64,000 nucleotides of DNA, taken from contig NZ_OY776217.1 of the NCBI RefSeq assembly GCF_963675455.1, positions 1,412,001 to 1,476,000 on the forward strand. The letters are read 5' to 3'. This DNA comes from Emcibacter sp. (lineage in GTDB: Bacteria > Pseudomonadota > Alphaproteobacteria > Sphingomonadales > Emcibacteraceae). Shown here in pieces: positions 8,709 through 18,166 of this stretch. Position numbers and translations under genes: made by a program. Position 1 is the stretch's first letter; every line of letters starts with the position of its first letter. The notes below the pieces were generated by a model. That model ran no database searches. It had not been told where the DNA came from and saw only the letters and a list, made by a program, of their open reading frames with translations.

Positions 8709-11006
8709 ATGACACCATTTACATTACATCGGAAAAAACAATTCCGCGTCGGCATGGTCTCGCTTGCCGCGCTGATGGCACTGGGTTCTGCTTCTTCTGC
8801 CACTGCGCAGGAAGAAGAAATGATGACCCTGGAAGAGATCGTGGTTACGGCCCAGTTCCGTGAACAGAATCTTCAGGATACGCCGCTGGCCATTACAGCT
8901 GTCTCCGGCGAAATGATGGAAGCGCGCAGCCAGATCAATATCGTTGACGTCGCCGTGCAGGCGCCCAGTGTGTATTTCATCCAGGCTGGCGGGGCCTTCG
9001 GTCCTTCGCTTGGTGGCGAAATCCGCGGCGTTGGCCAGTTTGACTTTAACCCGGCTTACGAGCCCGGTGTTGGTATCTATGTGGATGACGTTTATTATCC
9101 CATCCTGACAGGTTCCGTTATGGACCTTCTTGATCTGGAGCGTGTTGAAATTCTCCGTGGTCCACAAGGTACACTGACCGGCCGTAACTCCATCGGGGGT
9201 GCCATTAAGATGGTATCCCGCCGTCCCACTGGTGAAAGCCAGGGATATGTCAGCGCTTCCTATGGCAGCCGCGACTTGATTGATATTCGCGGCAGTGCGG
9301 ATTTCACACTGACGGATAATCTCTATGCCCGTGTGTCCGGTGTGCACAAGGAACAAAAAGGCTGGGTTGACCGCGTCGATTATGGTTGTGCCAACCCGGG
9401 CAATCCGGAAGGTATTCCAGCATTCCTGCCTTCAGGTGGCGGGAAATGTACCTTTGATAAGCTCGGTGGTGAAGGCTATACCGCCCTGCGTGGTATGGTA
9501 AACTATGCTCCGGATGAAAAACTGAATATCCTGATTACGGCGGATGTTTCCAATGTTGACCGCACGCCTGCTGCAGATGTTGTAACTGTAAGCAATTTCA
9601 ACCCTAACATGATTTGTGGTCCGACCTGTAGCTACGCCAATTATTATCTGCCGGCTACAGAAAGCTCCGAGGCAAATATTCTTGATGCCCGTAGTCGTTT
9701 TAAAGGCTGGGGTCTGTCTGCAAACATTGATTATGCACTGACCGATAACCTGCAGCTGCAGTCTATTACAGCCTACCGGGAATTTAACGCCAAATGGGGC
9801 ACGGATGACGACTCCGGTGCTGATCCTTCCTTCGGGGCCGGCGGCTGGAACGACATGTCTCATGATTTCTTCAGCCAGGAAATCCGCCTGAATGGTCAGA
9901 TTTCTGACGGTATTGATTTCACGGTCGGAGCCTTTTATTCCGATCAGCTGACTACTTATTACACTGTGCAGGACATCCGTTACATTCCGGGCCTTCTCCT
10001 TCAGTTCCAGGGTAACGATCCCGTCAACGCGGATAGCTTTGCCGTCTTTGGTACGGTTATCGCCAGTGTAACCGACGACCTGACCATCACGGCCGGTGTG
10101 CGCTATACAGAAGAAAGCAAGGACTATACCTTCGTCCGTAAAAACTTTGACGGTACAACCAGCTTTGTTCTCGGCACACTTGACGGTGTGACTGCTGAGT
10201 ATAGTGGTGACAATGTGGACTATCGTGTAACAGCTGACTATCGTTTCGCAGAGAACTTCATGGCATACGCGACGATTTCAACCGGCTTTAAAGGTGGCGG
10301 GGTTTCCGCCCGTCCGTTTAATGCGACACAGGCGCTTGAAGGGTCTTTCAATCCTGAAAAGCTTATCAACTACGAGGTTGGTTTCAAGGCAGAGCCCTTT
10401 GAAAATTCCCGACTGAATTTCGCTGTGTTCTATAACGACTATACAGACCTTCAGATACCGATCAGTGACTGTTCCGCCTATGGCGGCGGCCCCTGTGGTG
10501 TGGTTCTGAACGGTGGAGATGCCGAATTCTGGGGCGTTGAGCTCGAATTTGAGACACAGCCGGTTGAAGGCCTGAGTATCAATGCGTCAGCCAGTTATAT
10601 TGACACCAAATGGACGCGGGTGGATGAGCGTGCAACCAGCATCAATCTAACTGATCGTGTAAGCTCTACACCGACCTGGCAGGCATCTTTCGGCATTCAG
10701 TATGAGGCCGACCTTGGTGAAAACGGCAGCATTACTCCCCGTTTTGACATGACTTATATTGACAAACGGTTTGTGGGTCGTGGCCTTGGAGATCCTGGCT
10801 TTCTGCCAAGCTACACCCTTGCTACAGCTCGTCTGACATGGCGGAATGCGGATCAGGACCTGGCTGTTTCACTGGCAGTCACCAACCTGTTCGACGAGTA
10901 TTACAAAACTTCTCAGTTCTCTGCTCTGTTTAACTTCACAGGGGGGGCTTATGACACCCTTGGCAAGCCTCGCGAGTGGATGCTGAATGTTAAAAAAGAT
11001 TTCTAA
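8709..11006 (+). CDS. TonB-dependent outer-membrane receptor
   Basis: A 765-residue outer-membrane beta-barrel for energised uptake of a large or scarce substrate. The ATG at 8709 sits 7 bp after a strong GGGAGG; an ATG 30 bp earlier (8679) is less well placed. There is a signal peptide ending near ATA-Q, then a TonB-box-like EEIVVTAQ, a plug domain (VERVEILRGPQGTLTGRNSI-like segment) and a barrel that ends in an aromatic residue (NVKKDF). The protein belongs to the group common in sphingomonads and marine alphaproteobacteria, which often lies beside aromatic or terpenoid catabolic genes. It is transcribed alone from the operator-bearing region and is followed by a terminator. Uptake of lignin-derived dimers is inferred from context. 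Confidence 0.85.
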   Translation: MTPFTLHRKKQFRVGMVSLAALMALGSASSATAQEEEMMTLEEIVVTAQFREQNLQDTPLAITAVSGEMMEARSQINIVDVAVQAPSVYFIQAGGAFGPSLGGEIRGVGQFDFNPAYEPGVGIYVDDVYYPILTGSVMDLLDLERVEILRGPQGTLTGRNSIGGAIKMVSRRPTGESQGYVSASYGSRDLIDIRGSADFTLTDNLYARVSGVHKEQKGWVDRVDYGCANPGNPEGIPAFLPSGGGKCTFDKLGGEGYTALRGMVNYAPDEKLNILITADVSNVDRTPAADVVTVSNFNPNMICGPTCSYANYYLPATESSEANILDARSRFKGWGLSANIDYALTDNLQLQSITAYREFNAKWGTDDDSGADPSFGAGGWNDMSHDFFSQEIRLNGQISDGIDFTVGAFYSDQLTTYYTVQDIRYIPGLLLQFQGNDPVNADSFAVFGTVIASVTDDLTITAGVRYTEESKDYTFVRKNFDGTTSFVLGTLDGVTAEYSGDNVDYRVTADYRFAENFMAYATISTGFKGGGVSARPFNATQALEGSFNPEKLINYEVGFKAEPFENSRLNFAVFYNDYTDLQIPISDCSAYGGGPCGVVLNGGDAEFWGVELEFETQPVEGLSINASASYIDTKWTRVDERATSINLTDRVSSTPTWQASFGIQYEADLGENGSITPRFDMTYIDKRFVGRGLGDPGFLPSYTLATARLTWRNADQDLAVSLAVTNLFDEYYKTSQFSALFNFTGGAYDTLGKPREWMLNVKKDF

Positions 11007-11031
11007 TCTTTTACTGACATAAAATCTTCGG

Positions 11032-11063
11032 GAAAGGGTGTCATGTGCACCCTTTCTCTTTTT
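11032..11063 (+). terminator. Intrinsic terminator after TonB receptor gene
   Basis: Stem gaaagggtg / caccctttc with a 7-base loop, followed by tctttttc, 25 bp after the TonB stop codon. Confidence 0.8.
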
Positions 11064-11146
11064 CAGGCAATTTCTGGTCTTTGGTTTTGGATATTTGTGT
11101 CTGGTTTTGTCCGAATAAAGACCGTTGAATATTCAGGATCGAAACC

Positions 11147-12727
11147 ATGAAACTAACTTTACCACCGGGGATCAGTCCGGCTGATTTTGATGCCGCACTC
11201 AAAAAGTTTGAAGCTGTTGTCGGTAAGGAATGGGTCCTCGCAACGGACCAGGACCGGGATGTCTATTCCGATATCTATGCCCCCGGATCGGAAGAGGAAT
11301 GGCCGCCGTCTGCCGCCGTAGCCCCTGCCACCACCGAGGAAATCCAGGCTATTGTGCGGATCGCCAATGAATTTAAAACACCGCTCTGGCCGGTGTCCCG
11401 TGGTAAGAACCTTGGCTATGGCACGGCTGCCCCCCGGATGCCGGGTTCCGTTGTTCTGGACCTGGGCCGGATGACGAAAATTCATGAAGTCGATCCTGAC
11501 CTGGCCTATTGTGTGGTTGAGCCGGGGGTCGGTTTTTTTGATCTTTATGAACACCTGCAACGGAATAATCACCCCCTGTGGCTGTCCGTACCCGGCAATG
11601 CCTGGGGATCGGTCATGGGAAATGCCCTGGATCACGGAATCGGCTATACGCCTTACGGTCAGAATGCCCGGAACATTTGCGGTATGGAGGTGGTTCTGCC
11701 CGATGGCGATCTGGTGCGGACCGGGATGGGGGCCATGAGCAACAACAAGGCCAGTCATTTATTTCCTTTCAGCTATGGGCCGAGCTGGGACCAGATGTTT
11801 ACCCAGTCCAACATGGGTATTGTCTCCAAAATGGGTCTGTGGCTGATGCCGGCCCCGGAAACCTCCCTTCAGATTACGGTAGACATTCCCAAGGAGGAGG
11901 ATATTAGCTGGGTCATTGATACCCTGGCGCCGCTGAAAATCAACGGTCTGATCGATCAGTCCATTTTTATTCCGAGCTGGCTTGGAAAAATGGTGCTCAA
12001 GGGACGACGGCAGGATTTCTGGGACAAGCCCGGCGCCATCCCCGAATGGCGCGTACAGGAACTGCTCAAGGAACATAACCTTGGCTACTGGCAGGTCAGC
12101 CTGCGTTTCTATGGCGACCGCGAAGTGGTCAAGGCCAGGGCGAATGTGGTGAAGAATGCCTTCATGGGCAAAATCAACACGCCTTGGATCGAGGAATGGT
12201 GGGAAAGCGGGAACCCGGTGAACGCCATGGATATCACCATGGGTGTGCCTTCCGCGGTGGCCCTGCAGATGGGCGACTGGGTCGGCGGACGCGGCGCTCA
12301 TATGGGCTTTTCTCCGGTGGTGCCGGCCAGTTCCAAACATGTGGTGCATCAGCTCAAACGCAGCCGGAAAATTATCGCCGAGCATGATGTTGACTTTTAT
12401 GCCAGCTTTACCCTACACGGGCGCTTTGCCAACAATGTGAACATGCTGATGTATGACCGGGATGATGACGCCCAGGTGAAGAATATTCGCAAGCTGTTTA
12501 ACGCATTGATTAAGGATGCCCGGGACTCCGGTTATGGGGAATACCGCACACACCTTGGCTGGATGGATGCGGTGGCGGATACCTTTGATTTCAACGATCA
12601 CGCCATGCGCAGGTTGAATGAAAAGGTCAAGGATGCGCTCGACCCCAACGGCATTATCGCCCCGGGCAAGCAGGGTATCTGGCCCTCTGCCTATCGGTCA
12701 CAGGCTGACAAGGAGTTCCGCACATGA
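11147..12727 (+). CDS. VAO/PCMH-family FAD-linked phenol oxidoreductase (4-alkylphenol or vanillyl alcohol type)
   Basis: A 526-residue flavoprotein of the vanillyl-alcohol oxidase / p-cresol methylhydroxylase / eugenol hydroxylase family, which oxidises para-substituted phenols through a quinone methide. The FAD-binding PP-loop is PVSRGKNLGYGTAAPR (about 85-100). The phenolate-binding Tyr-Arg pair of the family is at 466-467 (GEYRTHLGWMD), and the C-terminus has the family end LDPNGIIAPGKQGIWP. The next gene, overlapping by 4 bp, encodes a c-type cytochrome, so the enzyme is more likely a cytochrome-coupled dehydrogenase than an O2-using oxidase. I cannot tell from sequence whether the flavin is covalently bound. 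The substrate could be vanillyl alcohol, eugenol, coniferyl-type compounds or 4-alkylguaiacols. Confidence 0.85.
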   Translation: MKLTLPPGISPADFDAALKKFEAVVGKEWVLATDQDRDVYSDIYAPGSEEEWPPSAAVAPATTEEIQAIVRIANEFKTPLWPVSRGKNLGYGTAAPRMPGSVVLDLGRMTKIHEVDPDLAYCVVEPGVGFFDLYEHLQRNNHPLWLSVPGNAWGSVMGNALDHGIGYTPYGQNARNICGMEVVLPDGDLVRTGMGAMSNNKASHLFPFSYGPSWDQMFTQSNMGIVSKMGLWLMPAPETSLQITVDIPKEEDISWVIDTLAPLKINGLIDQSIFIPSWLGKMVLKGRRQDFWDKPGAIPEWRVQELLKEHNLGYWQVSLRFYGDREVVKARANVVKNAFMGKINTPWIEEWWESGNPVNAMDITMGVPSAVALQMGDWVGGRGAHMGFSPVVPASSKHVVHQLKRSRKIIAEHDVDFYASFTLHGRFANNVNMLMYDRDDDAQVKNIRKLFNALIKDARDSGYGEYRTHLGWMDAVADTFDFNDHAMRRLNEKVKDALDPNGIIAPGKQGIWPSAYRSQADKEFRT

Positions 12728-13155
12728 AACGGATTGCTTTAGTTGTCCTGGCCGGTCTTGTCCTGACCGGTTGTAATGAAAGTGAAAATACGGAACATAA
12801 AATGGCAGCCGCACCGGAGTCTGCGATGCAGATGCCTTTGTACCAGATGCGGGCGGAAATGCCTGAAGGGGACCGTCTAACGTCAACTGCTGACGGCGAA
12901 GTGCTGTTTTCCAATCGCTGTGGCGCCTGTCATCTGCCGGGTGGCATGGGCACAAATCTGCTGACCATGCAGCGTATGGAAATGGGCTTTGCCCCGGAAA
13001 GCGGTCTTCTGACCAACCGTACTGACCTGACAGCGGATTATGTGATAGAAGTTGTTCGTAACGGCAAGGTGGCCATGCCGCCCCAGACCCGGGTCGATGT
13101 GACCGATGCAGAACTTGAACGGATTGCTGCTTATCTAGGGAGGGCCGCAGAATGA
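12724..13155 (+). CDS. Small c-type cytochrome lipoprotein, electron acceptor subunit of the flavoprotein
   Basis: A 143-residue protein with a lipoprotein signal (MKRIALVVLAGLVLTGC, lipidated Cys17), one haem c motif Cys66-x-x-Cys69-His70 (RCGACH) and a likely axial Met118 in VAMPPQTR. It resembles the cytochrome subunit of p-cresol methylhydroxylase (PchC) and eugenol hydroxylase. Those are usually soluble periplasmic subunits, whereas this one should be membrane-tethered. Start and stop codons overlap those of its neighbours by 4 bp on both sides, so the three genes are translationally coupled. The flavoprotein upstream has no visible export signal of its own. Confidence 0.85.
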   Translation: MKRIALVVLAGLVLTGCNESENTEHKMAAAPESAMQMPLYQMRAEMPEGDRLTSTADGEVLFSNRCGACHLPGGMGTNLLTMQRMEMGFAPESGLLTNRTDLTADYVIEVVRNGKVAMPPQTRVDVTDAELERIAAYLGRAAE

Positions 13156-13565
13156 AAATTACCAGACGGAATTTGATGACCGGGGCCGGCATGGCCGGTA
13201 TGGCTATTGCCATGACCCCTGCAATTAAAGCCATTGCCGGTACTGCAGGTCAAAAGGCTACGCTGGCCATTTATGACAGCCGGGTACCACAATCCCGGGT
13301 TTTTGCCCGGGAAGTCGCCGGTCAGGGGATCACCACCATTGATATCGCCGGAGAGGACGCCATGATGTGGCGGACCATCCGCAAGGCCGCGAAGGAACCA
13401 GGTGATGTGATCGGCCTGACCCGCTGGTCGGATCTGGTGCTGGTGCGGGGATATTTTGAAGAAGGGGGCAAACGCATGAGCCATGAGGTTCGCCCTGAAA
13501 GCCAGCGGCCCGGAACTATCACAACGTTTCTGTGGCGCATGGATTCGGCCCGGTCAGCTTCCTGA
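13152..13565 (+). CDS. Tat-signal hypothetical protein coupled to flavocytochrome genes
   Basis: A 137-residue protein of unknown function. The N-terminus MKITRRNLMTGAGMAGMAIA is a twin-arginine signal, so a folded exported protein is expected, and the mature part is about 105 residues with no cysteines. It starts inside the stop codon of the cytochrome gene (ATGA overlap), which suggests stoichiometric production with the flavoprotein and cytochrome. One possibility is a third subunit or a carrier that escorts the signal-less flavoprotein across the membrane by hitch-hiking on its Tat signal; this is inference. I do not recognise a domain. Confidence 0.75.
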   Translation: MKITRRNLMTGAGMAGMAIAMTPAIKAIAGTAGQKATLAIYDSRVPQSRVFAREVAGQGITTIDIAGEDAMMWRTIRKAAKEPGDVIGLTRWSDLVLVRGYFEEGGKRMSHEVRPESQRPGTITTFLWRMDSARSAS

Positions 13566-13596
13566 TACAGGCTGGTTTTCCCCATAGATCTTTTTG

Positions 13597-13631
13597 TCCG
13601 TCGGCGTTGTTTACGTCGGCGGATTTTTCTT
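13597..13631 (+). terminator. Intrinsic terminator after flavocytochrome operon
   Basis: An 11 bp stem with two G-T pairs, tccgtcggcgt / acgtcggcgga, a 5-base loop and a following tttttctt, 30 bp after the last stop codon. Confidence 0.75.
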
Positions 13632-13792
13632 ATGCAGCATTTTGCCGTCAGATTATCCACAAAACGGCTGAGCGGAAATCCTGCTGGAATTGGTGAGGGA
13701 AGATGCTAGTCTTGCCAATGGTCAGCGCATCCGGATTAAACAGGATGCGCAGTCGTAAAGAAGAACTGGCGGGAGCAGCAGTGGAGACAGGA

Positions 13793-15388
13793 ATGACACA
13801 GGACGAGGACCTGAAGACAACAATAACACGGGCGCGCAGTCAACAGCTTGGGGACCTTCTGCGGCGGAGTGCCCGACGGGTGCCGGACAAGACGGCGCTT
13901 GTCTTCGGGGAGTTCCGCGACAGCTTTGCCGGGCTTGATGACCTGGTGAACCGGACGGCAAATGCCCTGCGCCACAAGGGTATCGCCAAGGGTGACCGCG
14001 TGGCCCTGCTGTCCCATAATAACCGTTCCTTTGTAATTCTGCGTTTTGCCCTGGCCCGGATCGGGGCCGTCATGACGCCAATCAACTTTATGCTCAACGC
14101 CTCCGAGGTTGCCTATATTCTTTCCGATGCAGGGGCTGTCGCCATGATCGCCGAGGATGCGCTTGTGCCGCTGGCGGAGGAGGCCATCGGGCAATCCGCT
14201 GTTGATCTTAAAATTACCGCGTCGATCCTCCATGCCGGAACCGATGTGCCGGGAGACTGGGAAAATGTCGAAGACTGGTTCGATCACCCTGATGCCAGGG
14301 CGCATTATGTGGAGATTGATGACGATGACCCGGTGCAGCTCATGTATACCAGCGGGACTGAATCCCGCCCCAAGGGGGTATTGCTGACCGCCCGGGCGCT
14401 CTATGCGCAGTATGTCAGCTGTATTGTCAATGGCGATATGACGGCGGAGGATGTGGACCTGCATTCCCTGCCGCTTTATCACTGCGCCCAGCTTGACTGC
14501 TTCCTGTCGCCGGACCTTTATCTTGGGGCGACCAGCATTCTGCTGCCGGGTCCGGATCCGGAAACTATCCTCACGACTATTGAGCGCGAGAAAGTCACCA
14601 AGCTCTTTTGTCCGCCGACCATCTGGATTGCTTTGTTAGGTCATCCCAAATTCGATCAGGTGGACCTGTCCAGCCTGTGCAAAGGGTATTACGGCGCGTC
14701 CATCATGCCGACGGCTATTATCGAGGAACTTACCGAGAGGTTGCCCAATATGAAGCTGTATAATTTTTACGGCCAGACCGAACTGGCACCTGTTGCCACC
14801 GTGCTGGGACCGGAGGATCAGTTGCGCAAACTGGGGTCAGCCGGCCTGCCGGCGCTGAATGTGGAAACACAGGTGGTGGACGACGACGACAACCCGGTGC
14901 CGCCCGGTGTGGTTGGTGAAATAGTCCATCGCAGCCCGCAGGCGACGCTTGGTTATTACAATAATATGGAAAAGACCGCAGAGGCCTTTCGCGGCGGCTG
15001 GTTTCACAGCGGCGACCTCGGCCGTATGGATGAGGAAGGATATCTGTATGTGGTTGACCGCAAAAAGGACATGATCAAGACAGGCGGGGAAAATGTCGCC
15101 AGCCGTGAGGTCGAGGAAGTGATCTTCACCCATCCGGATGTGGCCGAAGTGGCCGTGTTCGGCGTGCCGCACCCGATCTGGATCGAGGCGGTTACGGCGG
15201 CAGTGGTTTGCCGGCCGGGAAGTGTCGTTGAGGTCGAGGAACTTCAGGTTTTTTGCCGGGAACGACTGGCCGGTTACAAAAGCCCGAAATATATTGTGCC
15301 GGTAGAGGCTCTTCCCAAAAATGCCAGCGGCAAGATCCTGAAGCGGGATCTGCGGGCGTCATTTGAAAAAATCGCCGACGAAGACTGA
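13793..15388 (+). CDS. AMP-forming acyl-CoA synthetase
   Basis: A cytoplasmic ANL-superfamily ligase of 531 residues that activates a carboxylic acid with ATP and CoA. Core motifs in order are YTSGTESRPKGV (P-loop), NFYGQTE, HSGDLGRMDEEGYL, DRKKDMIKTGGENVASREVE (hinge) and PKNASGKILKRDLR with the C-terminal catalytic Lys. The ATG at 13793 follows GTGGAG; an in-frame ATG at 13703 would add 30 poorly conserved residues. The likely substrate is a cinnamate-like or medium-chain aromatic acid, given the CoA transferase and crotonase genes 1.5-3.5 kb downstream on the other strand. The dedicated feruloyl-CoA synthase candidate is the longer ligase at 41086. The gene is monocistronic and convergent with the next gene. 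Confidence 0.8.
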   Translation: MTQDEDLKTTITRARSQQLGDLLRRSARRVPDKTALVFGEFRDSFAGLDDLVNRTANALRHKGIAKGDRVALLSHNNRSFVILRFALARIGAVMTPINFMLNASEVAYILSDAGAVAMIAEDALVPLAEEAIGQSAVDLKITASILHAGTDVPGDWENVEDWFDHPDARAHYVEIDDDDPVQLMYTSGTESRPKGVLLTARALYAQYVSCIVNGDMTAEDVDLHSLPLYHCAQLDCFLSPDLYLGATSILLPGPDPETILTTIEREKVTKLFCPPTIWIALLGHPKFDQVDLSSLCKGYYGASIMPTAIIEELTERLPNMKLYNFYGQTELAPVATVLGPEDQLRKLGSAGLPALNVETQVVDDDDNPVPPGVVGEIVHRSPQATLGYYNNMEKTAEAFRGGWFHSGDLGRMDEEGYLYVVDRKKDMIKTGGENVASREVEEVIFTHPDVAEVAVFGVPHPIWIEAVTAAVVCRPGSVVEVEELQVFCRERLAGYKSPKYIVPVEALPKNASGKILKRDLRASFEKIADED

Positions 15389-15406
15389 TCGCGACAGGAG
15401 GCGGTT

Positions 15407-16780
15407 CTATACGCCGTAAGGATATGTGTCGTCCAGTTCGCCCTTGTGCGGATGAGGTATGGTATCCAGGGGCTCGACGGCCGTTGTTTCATCATAATGT
15501 ATCATGAAGTCAAACTGTTCGGGCAGGCAGCTCTGGAAATAATGGCTCTGGCGTTCGGTTTCCGGCCGGTAAATCACCCCGATGGCGCGTTGCAGCCGGG
15601 CTTCCATAAGCCGGTCCACAGCTTCATTGCCTTCCCGAAGATTGAGGAGGAATTTTTTATGATTCACATGATGGAACAATTCTTCGTAGCTTCCGGCGAT
15701 GGGCGTCCGGACGGTTTTCACCTTGTGGGGCATATCCCAGTCGGAGGCGGCCATGACCGTTCCCTGACACGTGGAAAATCCGACGAGAAGGGCGTCCCGG
15801 CCATATTTTTCCCGTGCAAGCTGGCCGATGTTAAATTCTCCGCGCCGGCCCATTTCCGTGGCGGCGGCATTGCCTATATGGGAGTTGTGCGCCCAGACCA
15901 CGATCCGGGCTTCCCGTCCGAGCTGATCTGAAATAAAGTCAGAAAGGCTGTTCAGGGTGTCGAACATATGCTGGTCGCGCAGGTTCCAGGAATTGGGGTG
16001 ACCACGATACAGCGACCGGTAATATTCCTCGGCACTTTTGACCAGTTCAGCATTGCGCAGGGCGCCGAAATATTCCTCTTCCGCAACAAGTCCGTTACGC
16101 CGCAGGTAGTTCAGGGATTTTTCCCTCAGGTTCAGGAGCTGCTGGATTATGTCGTCTTCACAGGAGTCTGCCAGTCCCCTGTGCATGGCATAGCCGTAAG
16201 ACTGGGGATTATCCATAAAATGATACAGGCAGCCATAACGCATCCTCGCCTTTCTGGCTTCTTCGGGATCGATCCCGTCCAGATAATCAATCACCGCATG
16301 GATCGAGCTGTTCATGCTGTAGAGGTCGAGGCCATAAAATCCGACCGGCCTTTCCCGCCTTTTGAGATCAGGATTGGACGAAATATACCTGAGGTTATAG
16401 TCATGCAGCCAGTGGACGAAATGTTCGACTTCCCGGTTGCGCCACATCCATGTGGGAAAACGCTCAAAATTGCCCAGGGCCTGTTCGGCAGAACTGTCTG
16501 TGCCCTGTTGGGATACATAGCGGTTGACCCGGAAGGCATCGGGCCAGTCGGCTTCTACGGCGACGGCATCAAAGCCCTTTTCAGAGATCAGGCGTTCAGT
16601 GAGTTCGGCTCTGGCCCGGTAGAATTCTTTTGTGCCATGTGACGCTTCGCCAATCAGGACAAATCGTTTGTCGCCGGCGGCTTCTACAATTTCGTCATGA
16701 TCCTGCAATTGGCCGCCCAAGGGACGGACATGTTTCTCCAGGGCCGTTATATTGGCCTGATCGGGAACGGGATTTGCCAT
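15407..16780 (-). CDS. Erythromycin esterase-like hydrolase
   Basis: A 457-residue protein of the erythromycin esterase (Ere) family, soluble, with no signal peptide. The conserved catalytic region is near the N-terminus: Glu45 and His48 in LIGEASHGTKEFYRAR and Glu76 in VAVEADWPDAF, matching the His/Glu centre of Ere enzymes. Later conserved parts include VVWAHNSHIGNA and VGFSTCQGTVMAAS. Most environmental members have no proven link to macrolide resistance and their natural substrates are unknown. Here it sits between a CoA ligase and a CoA transferase, so an ester or lactone from plant matter is possible. The gene ends 19 bp from the convergent ligase gene. Confidence 0.85.
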   Translation of the reverse strand: MANPVPDQANITALEKHVRPLGGQLQDHDEIVEAAGDKRFVLIGEASHGTKEFYRARAELTERLISEKGFDAVAVEADWPDAFRVNRYVSQQGTDSSAEQALGNFERFPTWMWRNREVEHFVHWLHDYNLRYISSNPDLKRRERPVGFYGLDLYSMNSSIHAVIDYLDGIDPEEARKARMRYGCLYHFMDNPQSYGYAMHRGLADSCEDDIIQQLLNLREKSLNYLRRNGLVAEEEYFGALRNAELVKSAEEYYRSLYRGHPNSWNLRDQHMFDTLNSLSDFISDQLGREARIVVWAHNSHIGNAAATEMGRRGEFNIGQLAREKYGRDALLVGFSTCQGTVMAASDWDMPHKVKTVRTPIAGSYEELFHHVNHKKFLLNLREGNEAVDRLMEARLQRAIGVIYRPETERQSHYFQSCLPEQFDFMIHYDETTAVEPLDTIPHPHKGELDDTYPYGV

Positions 16781-16850
16781 TTGCGCACCTCACTGATGGA
16801 AGTAAGCTGTAAATATAAATGATTTTCCTTCATGCCGACATGATATGTAT

Positions 16851-16886
16851 CAAAAATTCCCGGGGAAATAGCCTTTCTCCCGGGAA
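16851..16886 (-). terminator. Intrinsic terminator after CoA transferase gene
   Basis: Inverted repeat ttcccggg / cccgggaa (8 bp, 14-base loop). Read on the minus strand it is followed by tttttg, and it starts 6 bp after the CoA transferase stop codon. Confidence 0.8.
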
Positions 16887-16891
16887 TGTTC

Positions 16892-18112
16892 TCAGATCAC
16901 ACCTTTTTTATGCAGCTCTCCGAGGGTGGCCTGATCCAGATCCAGCATTTCACCCAGAATGTCATTGGTATTTTCGCCCAGCATCGGCGGGGCTTTGTCA
17001 TAACTGACCGGGGAATCCGACAGGCGCAGGGGAGTGGCTACTCCAGGCACGGTTCCAAGCTGTGAATGCGGCAGTTCCTTGCGCAGGCCGCGGGCGATGA
17101 CCTGGGGATCGTGGAAAACCTCTTCAAGCGTATTGATCGGCCCGCAGGGGACAGAAACACTTTCCAGCAGTTCATAGAGCTCTCCGCTTGGCAGCTTGCG
17201 GGTCATTTCCTCGATCAGAGGGATCAGGATTTCACGGTTCTTGACCCGGTCGCTGTTGGACCTGAAGCGCGGATCATCGGCAAGCGCCGGATTGCCCAGT
17301 ACGGTGACCAGTTTGCGGAACTGGTTGTCGTTACCCACGGCAATGATCATATGGCCGGTTTTGGTGGGGAAGGCCTGATAGGGTACAATTGTCGAATGAC
17401 CATTGCCAATGCGGGCCGGGGACTTGCCGCTGACCAGATAGCTGAGGGCCTGATTGGCCATATTGAAGACCTGGACATCCAGCAGGGCGATGTCGATATA
17501 CTGGCCGCGGCCGGTGCGCTGGCGCTGATGCAGGGCGCCGAGGATGGCAATGGCGGCATATAGACCTGTGCCGATATCGGCCATGGCGACACCGGCCTTT
17601 TGGGGGCCGCCGCCGGGCAGGTCGTCCCGTTCGCCGGTCACACTCATCATGCCGCCCATGGCCTGGATCATGAAGTCATATCCCGCCCGCGGAGCATAGG
17701 GTCCGGTCTGCCCGAAACCTGTGATGGAACAATAGATCAGCCGGGGATTGATCTCTTTCAGGCTGTTGTAATCCAGGCCGTATTTTTTCAGCCCGCCGAG
17801 CTTGTAATTCTCCACCAGTACGTCAGATTTGGCAGCCAGCTGCCGGATAATATCCTGTCCTTCGGGGGTGGAGATATTGACTGTAATGGAATCCTTGCCC
17901 CGGTTGGCGGAAAGATAATAAGCAGCATCTCTCCGCTCACCGGTTTCCGGGTCGGTGAGGAACGGGGGACCCCAGCTGCGGGTATCGTCCCCTTCGCCGG
18001 GTTTTTCCACTTTGATCACTTTGGCGCCGAGGTCGGCCAGGGTCTGTGTTGCCCACGGGCCGGCAAGTACCCGGCTCAGGTCAAGGACGGTAATATTGTC
18101 GAGTGCACGCAT
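16892..18112 (-). CDS. Class III (CaiB/BaiF) CoA transferase
   Basis: A 406-residue family III CoA transferase that moves CoA between acids through an aspartyl-CoA intermediate. N-terminal LDLSRVLAGPWATQTLADLG and the catalytic Asp179 in GVAMADIGTGLYAA are plain. It lies 54 bp downstream of the crotonase gene on the same strand, so the two probably form one operon acting on the same acyl group. The acceptor acid cannot be told from the sequence. Together with the AMP-forming ligase nearby it offers a second, ATP-free way to activate a side-chain acid. Confidence 0.88.
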   Translation of the reverse strand: MRALDNITVLDLSRVLAGPWATQTLADLGAKVIKVEKPGEGDDTRSWGPPFLTDPETGERRDAAYYLSANRGKDSITVNISTPEGQDIIRQLAAKSDVLVENYKLGGLKKYGLDYNSLKEINPRLIYCSITGFGQTGPYAPRAGYDFMIQAMGGMMSVTGERDDLPGGGPQKAGVAMADIGTGLYAAIAILGALHQRQRTGRGQYIDIALLDVQVFNMANQALSYLVSGKSPARIGNGHSTIVPYQAFPTKTGHMIIAVGNDNQFRKLVTVLGNPALADDPRFRSNSDRVKNREILIPLIEEMTRKLPSGELYELLESVSVPCGPINTLEEVFHDPQVIARGLRKELPHSQLGTVPGVATPLRLSDSPVSYDKAPPMLGENTNDILGEMLDLDQATLGELHKKGVI

Positions 18113-18166
18113 GAAACTTGTCTATCCCATTGTTGTTATTTTGGCCGGTCATTCTGAAATACCGGA

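Noticed and set aside
13653..13661. ttatccaca, a perfect DnaA box
   Set aside because: Single copy with no AT-rich unwinding region or further boxes around it, and far from the rpmH region; likely chance.
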